DNA of 64,000 nt. Origin: Isoetes taiwanensis (Eukaryota > Streptophyta > Lycopodiopsida > Isoetales > Isoetaceae). Below the pieces are notes generated by a model, which was not told where the DNA came from, did not search any database, and worked only from the letters and a program-made list of their open reading frames with translations. The stretch covers positions 51,923-115,922 of the forward strand of contig JAJEKV010000688.1 in the NCBI GenBank assembly GCA_021234155.1. The letters are read 5' to 3'. The position numbers and the translations under genes are program-made. Of this stretch, positions 34,765 to 43,803 are shown in pieces. The number at the start of each line of letters is the position of its first letter. Position 1 is the first letter of the stretch.

Positions 34765-36132
34765 TCTTGTTGCCTCCCCGCTCTCCCCATTCGGGTTCCG
34801 CTCCCCTAGCCGCCGTAGTCTTCATGGATTCAGAGATGGTGCCGTGACGCCGCGCGTCGTAATATTCGAGGGCCGGAGGACTCTATATTCGGGATTTGAT
34901 CCGGGCCCTCACGTATCAAGTGGCGCCTAAGTCTAAGGGCTGAACAGAGGGTTCCCCTACTTTGTTGATTGACTTATAATGCATGAAGAGGGCAAGGGCC
35001 GCCTCGAGAAATTGAAAGGTACCTATGCCTATTATGTCTACAGGTCATGTAATCGGGCATGGTCCTAGTCCTATCCCATAGCTGCTTCTTGCCTCTGGAT
35101 CCTGCCAGCTCTCGACCTAAGGCTTGGGTAAGTGTCTCAAGGGAAACCCAATTCCCTCCCCTAGGAGGCAGCCTAACTTCCCAAGGCGGGGACTGCTTTG
35201 GTCATCTTGGCATATAATGTCTGTGTAGTAGGGTGTTCTAGTCAAGGTTGCGTGAAGATCAAACAAGTGATCAAACACAGAGAAAGCTTGATCTACTGGA
35301 AGCACATGGATATGGCTGGCAGCATTATACCATCTCTCAAAGTTCTTTGGGCCATTGAGCGGGGAAAGGGTGTAGAAAATGGCTTGCAAAGATCAGTGGA
35401 GGGTCAGAAAATCGCCTAAGGGGCTGGGAGCAGTTCTGTAGGAAGAAAAATGGCAATTGAGACCTATTTTTATAGACTATGGGTGACCTCGGGATTTGTG
35501 CAGAAAGGTGTTAGCTAAGACGACCTTGGTTCTATGGCTCTGGGTGTCCAAATGAACTACCATGAAGTGCAAACTTAAGCAAAACGAAGCAAGAAACACT
35601 ACATGGCAATTTGTTGGATCAAATTTGGCTAATTTGGGCCAAAGATGGCCCGACCCGGGTGAATCCGCGCGGATGGCCTCCGCGTCGCGAACGCAGACGC
35701 GTTTGGCGCGGTCTCACCCGGTTGGCCTGTTTTGGGCCAATTTTTGGTCATTTTAGGAAATTTGAAGATGCTAATATGGCTAATTGGGCCAATTCTAACC
35801 TAACTAGCAACTTATTTTGTGCAAAACTGACATCTAAAAGCAAGATTTTGGGGGTAGGCGGGTGAATCCGCGCGAAACGCGCCCGCGTCGGGGACGCAGA
35901 GGCCATTGGCGCGGTCTCACCCGACTGGCCCCAATTTTTGCATTTTTGATGATTTTTTTGCCAAAATTTTGTTGTAGTCATGATTTCTGGGGTATTTCTA
36001 GACATGCTATGAAGAATTCTACCATAATTGGGTTCTATTTTCTACATTTCAAGAACAATTTTACAGAGGGAAAAGAACTTTTATATTAGTGAGGAACATG
36101 ATTACATGAAAATTTTAGTTCTTCTACAAAAT
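34765..36132 (-). other. Spacer between H3-like gene and gag, with duplicated hairpin
   Basis: Two related GC-rich units 203 bp apart (about 35,656-35,735 and 35,859-35,935) each start CGGGTGAATCCGCGC and end GCGCGGTCTCACCCG, so each can fold into a long stem. Elsewhere only a 90-codon minus frame (35,389-35,117) is open, without a recognisable domain. The position just 5' of gag would suit a packaging, translation or promoter element, but this is inference. Confidence 0.6.
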
Positions 36133-37243
36133 TTACAAAATTTGAGGCCTAGGGCCTCTCCCTGCCAAGTGGATATCCTTAGGCATAAGGGTTACCCGCT
36201 TAGCATGGATGGCGCAGAGGTTTCCCTCCTCGAAGAGCTGCACCAGCTCTGCCTCGAGGAGGGCCCTCTTGCAGAGCCCCGAGTCATTAGAGGGGGTTAC
36301 CACAGAGTGCAGTCCGGAAGCTATTCCAAAACCTCCCTAAGGAGGCGCTTTCGAAGGCGCCTTCCTTATCAGGAGATTCGTGCACATCTGGAAGTGCCGA
36401 ATCTCCCTAAACACCCGGGCGTATGTGCTGTTTGGCCCGTGGTGAACCCTCTCGGGTTTTTCTGGCCTTGGTGGGGGTGGCTTGGGCTGGTTCTTCTTTG
36501 GCCTGCCCCCCTACTACGGCCATTGGACCTCTAGCTGGCAATACCACTCATTGTACCTGGCCTCGTCGGTGACGCGAATTTACTCCTTATCCCACCATCT
36601 TTCTCTTGAACTCCGGTCCCTCTTTGTGCGAATGCCGCTCCCCGGCCACCGTGTCTTCACCACCTTAGGTGGTTCCGGCCACCTGGGGTAGGGTGGCCTG
36701 CCACCGAGAGTCTGCTGCCCTCCTCCTCCTCCTCACTGCCTCCCTGCGGCTCCTCTTCCCGGCCCGTGGCTCTTGAATAAGCGGTCGGCGAGGCCCGTCG
36801 TTCCTTCTCTTCGTTCTCCTCTCCTCCTCCCTCAGCTCCCTCTCGCTCCTTTTCTTCTGGCGGCCCTCTCCTCCCGGCCACTCATGACCTTCTCCTTACC
36901 TTTCTTCCCTTGGGACCAGAAGGCCAGCTTCCCCCCCTGGCTGCTGCTGCTTTGCTCCTCCCCTTCTTCCACCTCGGTGTCAGGGGCCGAAATGGCGAGT
37001 CTCGCCCGGTCCTCTCAGAGTGCTACTGCCGATGGAGAACTGGTGCTGGGACTCTCCTGGCGTCATGGTATGAGGCTTGGCCCTTTCTGCTTGCTTTGCT
37101 TCTCGGGCACGGGGAAGCTCCTCTTCCCCTTTCTTCTGGCCGGAGGTGTTAGGGATCTTCTTTACATGTCGGGCCTATTTTTGCGCCATGGAGAGGGTCG
37201 GTCTTGGTCCGATCTTCCTGTAAGTTTGTTTGGTGCGGGCCAT
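36133..37243 (-). pseudogene. Histone H3-like gene carried by the LTR element
   Basis: On the element's sense strand, an ATG at 37,243 starts MARTKQTYRKIG. This matches the first ten residues of histone H3 (with Met) except for Tyr at Ala7, keeping R2, T3, K4, Q5, T6, R8 and K9. A TAG stops this frame at 37,175. Basic and then strongly acidic blocks follow in other frames (EEKEREG, EENEEKERR, EEEEEG at 36,850-36,690). From about 36,475 to the TAA at 36,133 one frame gives KPPPPRPEKPERVHHG, ARVFREIRHFQMCTNLLIRK, a TAG, then [13 protein letters not shown] and [20 protein letters not shown]. These are the H3 alpha-N, alpha-1, alpha-2 and alpha-3 regions. REIRHFQ..TNLLI and RVTLM are closer to centromeric CENH3 than to canonical H3. 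The alpha-1 to alpha-2 join is frameshifted. The tail-to-fold distance, about 270 codons, far exceeds normal H3. Confidence 0.85.
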
Positions 37244-37804
37244 ATCTTATGGTTGAAAAACGGGTGTGAAGATTTTGGGCAAGAGAAGGTTTGAGGTGAA
37301 GGGTTGGAGAGAGAAAATGAGGTGTCAGATATTTAAAAAGGAGGGTCCCTAGGAATATTCTCCTACCATAATTACCCCTATTTATTAGCCCCCCCTTATT
37401 AATTACAAGATATTTAATTAATTATTTAACTATTAATGTATATATTAACCTATATTAATTGATATTATCTTTAATTTTTCGAATTTTCCTAATGGTTCGA
37501 AGTGCAATTTATGAATTTGCGCCATTTTTCACCTGGGCCTCTGATTGGCATGATTCTTCGACCCATTTTAGGTGAAATTTGATGCAGATGCATAATTTTC
37601 ACTCCAAATTTACTAGAAAATTCGTTTGCCTCTCTCAAATCTTCGTCTAACACTTAGCCTAATTCCTGACCCACTACCTAGGAGAAAAATTTTTTTCCCC
37701 ATTTTCGCGGTTCGATGGTGGAATGTTTATTCCACACCCCTATAGGCCTGTTAGACTACTTCATGGTTATGGTCAGTGCTAGTTCTTGGTCAACCAAGAA
37801 CATC
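37244..37804 (-). other. Leader between PBS and H3-like start
   Basis: AT-rich, about 560 bp, without a coding frame on the minus strand. Expected as the 5' untranslated leader of the element RNA. Confidence 0.5.
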
Positions 37805-37816
37805 GCTCTGATACCA
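37805..37816 (-). promoter_or_regulatory. Primer binding site, initiator tRNA-Met
   Basis: The minus strand reads TGGTATCAGAGC, complementary to the 3' end of plant initiator tRNA-Met, one base inside the 5' LTR. This fixes the element's orientation. Confidence 0.93.
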
Positions 37817-37817
37817 T

Positions 37818-39113
37818 TGTGACGCTCCCTGCTAAACATACGGCGCCCGGCCGTACGCTCGGCAGGAAATCCCCCATCCGGCTCGACAACCGCATGGGCC
37901 CTTCATCTATCCCGCACTCTGAGGTGACCCCGGTGCGGGAAGGGAACACGAAGGTGTCTTGCGTGCCCGTCCCCTATGGGCTCCTATAACAGCGGAAGCG
38001 ATAACACGTCAGAACTAGCATCAACATATACAACTACTACCTCGAAGGGTAGTGCATCACATATAAACCAAGGCAAAGATGATAATCACGAACCATAAAA
38101 CAGGAGAGCTCCTACCCCGCCCGGACTTCGTGGGAGGGTGTGGACCGGGCTAGGCCTCAAGATAGAGCAGACCGAGTCATGGCGATGGCGAGCAGGGCTG
38201 CATAGAACAATGGCTAGGGTTGACCACTCCATCCGCCCCTCCTGTGCATACTTTGCAGATGGGCTAGATCAGGCTCTGACAGGACTCTAGCCTTCCGGAT
38301 ACGCAGTCCCGTGGCATCACCCATCGAGACTGCTCCAGGTTACATCTCCCTGGTCCGATGAGGCGGGGAAGGGTTGCATCTCCCCTTCCTGGGGTCTAGA
38401 GGTGCCGGCTAGAGAATCGCGGCCCGGCCTTGCGATTCGGTACCAGCGAACCCCAAAAGCGAGCCAAGCCTTCCCTTGCAGCTCTCGAGAGGCGGCAACA
38501 CCATTGCCCGGGAGGTGTCGGACCCATGCTCGGCCCACGAAAGTGACCAGGCCATAGGCCTAGCCCACTATGGGATCCCCGGAAGCCCCCACTCGGCGGG
38601 GGATCCTCCCTCCACTTCCCTCTATTTATATGGGTCTTGGAGTCATATCATAGCCTCAATAGCACGGTGGGCTCCTATGCAGGCGCATAACTAATAGGAA
38701 CTAAGGGATCTACTCTAGGAACATACACATATGGCCCTAGGTCTCTACCTATTTGGGGGCTCTTTGCACGGCCTATGCCTAGCGAGCGATGTTGAAGCGG
38801 GGTTCGAACAAGTAGGTGAGTCTCGGGGTGCTAGGGCTGGAAAAGGTCTAGGGTTAGGGTTTATGCCTATATAAGTTAGGTCCACCCTAGGATGCCGCGT
38901 GGGCTGTCCGGTGTGAGTCCGTGTGGGCGGTGCCCCAATAGGTTAAGGCCGTGGATAATGGCTTAACCTATGGTTGGCTAAGTTATGAGAATAACTTAGC
39001 CATGCCCCCTAGTGCCACAATCTATGGTATACAAGGCTATAAGGATAGACTTGTATGGTGACGGATCCAGGAATATACGTATTTATGGCGTATATTCCCC
39101 TGGACCGTCCACA
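37818..39113 (-). repeat. 5' LTR of the chromovirus element
   Basis: 1,296 bp, TG...CA, partner of 27,811-29,118. The minus strand has CTTATATAGG at 38,875-38,866 as the likely TATA box. Short deletions relative to the partner LTR cluster in GC-rich parts (38,090-38,480). Confidence 0.95.
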
Positions 39114-39118
39114 ATTGT

Positions 39119-39400
39119 CTTATTGCAAACATGGATTGTGTGAAATAATATTTCGTATAGAAAAAAAATAAAGACCAAAATGCCTTTAAAGTGATTTGTC
39201 CTTGTACAGAAACATTTTCCTCCATCAAAAAAAATAAAATCATGCCCTTCTTAGGTGAAGAAAATGATATAAATCCAGGATTGCCAAATTTTCCTTCTCA
39301 ACCGTATAATAAGATTATTAGATGTTGAACATCAAATGCGCCTTTTGCACACTATACTATACATTATCTACCAGATTTTCATATAGTTACATAATCATAC
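39119..39400. other. No supported feature
   Basis: AT-rich flank of the LTR element, with no coding frame or repeat recognised. Confidence 0.35.
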
Positions 39401-39406
39401 ATGATC

Positions 39407-39666
39407 CTAACTAACATGTGCCCTTTGTTCAGGATGAGACATTGCACATCCAAATCTTGACTCAAATGCAAGGCCACACTGTTGAATGTAAATATCAGTA
39501 ATTCTTGTACCATAAATATCCTTCAAAGAAAGGTATGTTTTAGCTGCAGTGATCAACAGTTTCAACATTTGAGGATTAATTTCTCCATAGAACTTTGTAG
39601 AGAAATTGCTGAGGTAACTTTCCACATAGATGAGCTGTCCGTTTCCCATATGGACGTCCACCTGCA
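39407..39666 (-). CDS. Possible orphan exon, unrecognised
   Basis: The minus strand has a TTTGCAG acceptor at about 39,661, followed by an open block encoding VDVHMGNGQLIYVESYLSNF, LLITAAKTYLSLKDIYGTRI and QQCGLAFESRFGC before a stop near 39,407. Codon choice and composition look protein-coding. I do not recognise the family, and no matching exon was found upstream in 39.7-41 kb. Confidence 0.3.
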
Positions 39667-39699
39667 AATGACCCCATAATAATTCATCATCCAATTATT

Positions 39700-41150
39700 T
39701 TAGGAATGCCTGATAGAACACGTGAGAAATTAAATAATTGCAACAATACTTCAACCTTAGAGATGTATGCCATGGTACAAATAAGCTTGAAAAGTATGCG
39801 TTTGAAAGAATCAAATAGTCTACGCTATCCTGATTTGAAGAATCATCAAGAACTATTCACTTCTTTATCTAGTCTAGGAGAATACGTGTATGGATAAGAA
39901 AAGCGGTTTGGGCTAACCATTTCTTACACCTATAGAGAGAACATGCCAGTAATTTACACATCAAAACACTGCAACTAATAATGGTTGTGTTGCTATTAAC
40001 ATCTTGTTATACAGCAAATCCGATTATGTAGCTCACAAATGTGCAAGGCCCTTGATAAAATTAGAAGGCATCAGAATGCTTTTAAACAAAAATAGCCTTG
40101 TGTAAAACTCATGACTGTAACGGCAATCCAGATTAGAAACATGTGAAAGAAAAGCATACAATACCTAGAAAGATGAATATTGAAATTTTTTACTTACTTG
40201 TTAATGCAGGCTAGATTATTTGCTTAATGCCATATTCCAGATTTGCTAGACACATATTCAAACCTTCAAGCGCCTATACACAGTGTTTGCTGCCTAAAAT
40301 AAACCAAAGAAGCAGAAATCGCTAAAGATATTTACAATAAAGATGAACTTCCAAAATCACGACATGGTTTATATGCTCACTTACGTTTAATTCTGATGAA
40401 ATGAAGCAAGATGGTACGCCATAATAGAGAGCCATAATAGAGAACCCTGCTCCGTTAGGAGATCCAGTAACTATGCAATAGCGGTCCTGCTCCAATGGAT
40501 CTTGTTCCCTATTCGGGAAAAAAAAAGGATCTTTGGCAGCGCACACAAAACCTGATGCATATGAAACTTCAAAACCTTCAAAGTTGCAAGCAAATTTAAC
40601 AAACCTGATACACATGGAACCTGATGAAACCAAAGCTTAAAACCAAAGCTTCTGAGGTTCAATGCGCTCATCGGAGCAGAGTTGAATGCCATGCAAAAGA
40701 AAAAATGTTTGCACAAGGCTTTGTGGCAGAGATGAAACCGCACTTGCTTGCTTGAAATAACTAAAAGTGGGTTTTATGAAATGATGCAAGAAGGGGAAAT
40801 GATATTGGAAAAAAAAAGGAAAGCAAAGAACTTGGGAAGATCAAAGAGGAATCGGTTCGGCAAAAAAATTGAAGTAGAGCAGAGGCCAATTGTTTTTGCT
40901 CACACATTCCCATGATCAGAAAGTTTAGCAATAACAAATTGAAACGGGAAGAAAGGCTCCAGACAGAGAAAGAAACATCATAAGAACTGTCAAACTGTTA
41001 AAGGATTCTAGACAAAAAAAATAAAGATCATGAGAAGCCAGGCACGTCTTCCTTGATCGAAGCATCATCGCTAAACAAAAATGCATGCACGAAATTAGAA
41101 AAGAAAGATATACCTGCTAAAGAGCATGGAGGCTGGTTGAAGCTCTTGGT
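39700..41150. other. AT-rich, no firm gene
   Basis: Several open frames of about 100 codons occur on the minus strand (40,322-40,743) without domains. It may be intron or decayed transposon. Confidence 0.3.
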
Positions 41151-41350
41151 CTGGAATCCTGAAGCTAAGAACGGCTCCTGTAAGATGGCTTCAAGAACTG
41201 CTTCTCTTCCAAAGCAGTAAGAACGGCTCCAGAAGCTCCTAAGAAGGGCTCCAAGTGCGCCTTCTCTTCCAAACCCCAAGATAAGAATGGCTCCAAATGC
41301 AAACGTGAAAGGATTGTTTCCTGGCCAATACCGGCTTCTGTTTCTGAAAA
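41150..41350. repeat. Imperfect AAGAACGGCTCC repeats
   Basis: AAG(A/G)A(C/A)GGCTCC(A/T) and CTTCTCTTCCAAA words recur every 30-60 bp. Confidence 0.55.
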
Positions 41351-41507
41351 AATCCATCCCTGTAAGAGGTCTGCGCCTTTGCTTGCAAAGAAAAGAATAG
41401 TTAAAGAATGGACCGAAATACTTTTTACCTCAAGCAACTTAGTTGAGCGCCAGCCTCCAAGCAAATGCCCAGCTCCTTCCTCAGCTACAAAGGTAAGATA
41501 CAGCTGA

Positions 41508-41812
41508 GAAAGATCATGAACTGAGTTCTTATGCACATTCCGATCCACCTGCAGCTCCACTCACCTTAAAAATCCGATTGTCCTGGCTTGTGTAACCGCT
41601 GAGAAACCTGAGAAAAAGATCATGAACTGAGTTTTTATGCACATTCCGATCCACCTGCACCCGCCTTAGAAATCCGATTGTCCTGACTTGTGTGCTCTTG
41701 AGCTGAGAAAAAAGATCATGAACTGAGTTTTTATGCACATTCCGATCCACCTGCAGCTCCACTCACCTTAGAAATCCGATTATGCGCCTTTGTGTGCTCT
41801 TGAGCGGTCGAG
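41508..41812 (+). repeat. 95-104-bp tandem repeat, three copies
   Basis: Each unit contains AAAGATCATGAACTGAGTTT, TATGCACATTCCGATCCACC and AATCCGATTGTCCTG, starting near 41,511, 41,616 and 41,712. The repeated peptide ELQVDRNVHKNSVHDL in minus-strand frames comes from this array and is not a protein repeat. Confidence 0.9.
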
Positions 41813-42154
41813 ATTTCCTTGAGGCCAACGCCGAAAATGAGGTGAGCATAGTTTCGTAGAAAACCAACCCACCGAAATGCCCTTTCACTAAATTTCGTCA
41901 TTGAATGCTGGCGGGGCTGTCCAAAAAACCAAGATTTAATTTCGTCAAACTGGCGGGGGAGTTGATGCCGGAGGGGGGGCTGCAAGTTGAAGGGAACTCC
42001 GCATGCGGCGTTACATGCGGCGTTCTCTCTGGCACAAATACCAAGACTCTCCAAAAATAAGAAAGAAGATACCACCCACTATCATTACCCAACCATAGTA
42101 CTTAATACGTAAAGTTTCCACATCCCAACTCATTGACGTTACCCTTAAATAAAC

Positions 42155-42345
42155 TTAAATATAACAATTATAAAAAAAAACCTCAATATTATTACTCTAG
42201 AATCTCTTCAACAAAGTATTCACAAATGTCAAATCTTCGCCACCCACGTTGACTCATTACTAAGTTACCCAAGTACTATGAAAAAATCCTCGCTACTCAA
42301 GAGCCTAGTGCTCTACCCACTGAGCCATACACCCGAACGAAATAA
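42155..42345 (-). mobile_element. SINE-like unit with tRNA A-box
   Basis: The minus strand starts GGGTGTATGGCTCAGTGGGT then AGAGCACTAGGCTC. TGGCTCAGTGGG fits the pol III A-box (TRGYNNARNNGG) in a tRNA D-arm, and the next bases resemble an anticodon arm. A clear B-box is missing at the usual distance. A T-run lies near 42,171-42,179. It is probably a decayed tRNA-derived SINE, or else a tRNA 5'-half pseudogene. Confidence 0.4.
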
Positions 42346-42559
42346 CCGCCTATCGCTATGTATTGTATCTCAATGCATGCGAAGTGAAACTGATAAGTCA
42401 ATTAGGGAAGCCAGTCAAAGGCTGTCAAAACACCAAAGACAGGGACTACCCATGACAATGAGAGAGGCAAGAAGACTTTCCAGCCAAGTCTCATTAATTG
42501 ATCATAACGATATCATCACGAACCCATATATATACAAACAAAAACAAAAGGGACCTTAG

Positions 42560-42740
42560 AGTGAGAATCTAGGGGAATCTTAATGGTAGCTTGGACAACC
42601 TAGGGAAATCCTCATATAATCTAAGAGAATCTCATCAAATCTGAGGAATCTAAGGAAATCTAATTGAATTCAAGTGAATTTAGGGGAATCTTCCTATAAT
42701 TTTAGAGAACCTAGGGGAATCTTAATAGGATTTAAAGAAG
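42560..42740 (+). repeat. Degenerate AGGGGAATCTTA repeats
   Basis: CTAGGGGAATCTTAAT, CTAAGGAAATCTAA and related words repeat about eight times. No coding capacity. Confidence 0.6.
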
Positions 42741-42879
42741 TTCTAACATTAAAACCCTTGCCACTTACGTACCCCCTCCCCCCTCCCCCCCAACCTACAT
42801 TATAGGAACATGCTAAAATCAGAATGTGCACCGTGGGATCAACGCGTAACTTGTATTTATATATATAATTATGCACATG

Positions 42880-43156
42880 CGACGTCTAGTCAACGTCGCA
42901 TGTGACTTCTACTAGATGTCACATGGTTACATCAGTGTCACGTCTGAGTCACATAGGTCACGTCTATGCAGATTTCTAGGTCACATCTGTGTCATGTCTA
43001 TGTCACGGCTGTCTGCGTCACATGAGACGTCTGGACCGTGTCCCATGTGACGTGTCTCTAGCAACGTCTAGGTCATGTCTGTGTCACGTGGCCAGACATC
43101 GTATAGATGTGATCCAGAAGTCGCTACATGCATCGCTAATTGACCTTTTTGTTGTG
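42880..43156. mobile_element. CACTA-like right end with subterminal repeats
   Basis: The end (43,133-43,156), read as reverse complement, is CACAACAAAAAGGTCAATTA then GCGA. It resembles the ends at 48,305 and 6,630. The preceding 250 bp carry dense ACGTC, GTCACGTC and CGCATGTGAC words in both orientations, typical of transposase-binding subterminal regions. The element should extend leftward, but its other end was not found. Confidence 0.5.
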
Positions 43157-43803
43157 TTTGTTGTTCAGGTTTAAAAAGGTAAATTTTTATACAACCATTA
43201 ATGCTTTGCACATGCATCAGACTGTGATTGTAGTGCACTTCAATTTTGGGATATTTTGCTTTTCTTTATTTATTTATCATGGATATTTTTCCTGCTGATG
43301 TAGTGCTTGGAAATGGATAGAATTATTCTGGTCAGTCTGTTTACACTGGAGAAGGATTACTACGTCAGATCAGTAGTTAAAGTAGTTGAAATGCTGGTAG
43401 CTTTATCTTTGTTAGAGCAAGAATTATGTTCTACCTTTGGGTCATTCAAATATATGGTCTTTGGGTTAAATGGTCTTTATATTTTGGAATAGGGACATGG
43501 ATTTAACATATTTGCTTAGATCGTAGACTTTTTTGTTATTATACCTTTAAATGCATATCTGATATTTGTACATGATTGGCCTTAACAAGGATGTGGGTTC
43601 ATATTATTCTTCAGGTGTGTCATATTATTCTTCAGACATTGTGGTATACATGGTACATTTCAGGGTGTCATATGCATGTATACCATAAAACTTTTATTTT
43701 GTATTTGTAATGTCATTTTGCATATTATCCATGTCTATCGACAGTCCATCAAAAGTAATGATCTTATGGAAGATGGAAATTTCCTGAGTCTAGAAAGTAG
43801 TTG

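Larger units (their letters stand above)
27806..39118 (-). mobile_element. Full-length chromovirus-type Ty3/gypsy LTR retrotransposon with H3-like gene
   Basis: The element proper is 27,811-39,113 (11.3 kb) on the minus strand, flanked by the 5-bp duplication ATTGT (27,806-27,810 and 39,114-39,118). LTRs of about 1,308 and 1,296 bp begin TG and end CA. Next to the right-hand (5') LTR is a PBS for initiator tRNA-Met, and next to the left-hand (3') LTR is a purine tract. Protein order in the minus sense is an H3-like gene, gag, protease, RT, RNase H, integrase and chromodomain. RT before integrase, the GPF module and the chromodomain place it among chromoviruses. Every frame carries shifts or stops and the LTRs differ by many small indels, so this copy is old and inactive. 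Confidence 0.96.

Noticed and set aside
36028-36534. 168-codon plus-strand frame
   Set aside because: It is the antisense shadow of the H3-like gene; no domain on the plus strand, whereas the minus strand encodes clear histone motifs.
36773-37294. 173-codon plus-strand frame with hydrophobic Leu/Pro runs
   Set aside because: Antisense of the Glu/Gly/Lys-rich part of the H3-like region; the hydrophobic look comes from complementing GAG/GAA codons.
41165-42075. Series of minus-strand frames sharing ELQVDRNVHKNSVHDL
   Set aside because: The shared peptide is only the translation of a 95-104-bp tandem repeat.
42689-42800. C-rich run CCCCCTCCCCCCTCCCCCCC as an i-motif/G4 regulatory site
   Set aside because: A short C-rich run near 42,773-42,793 exists but has no gene nearby and no supporting context; too weak to annotate as regulatory.
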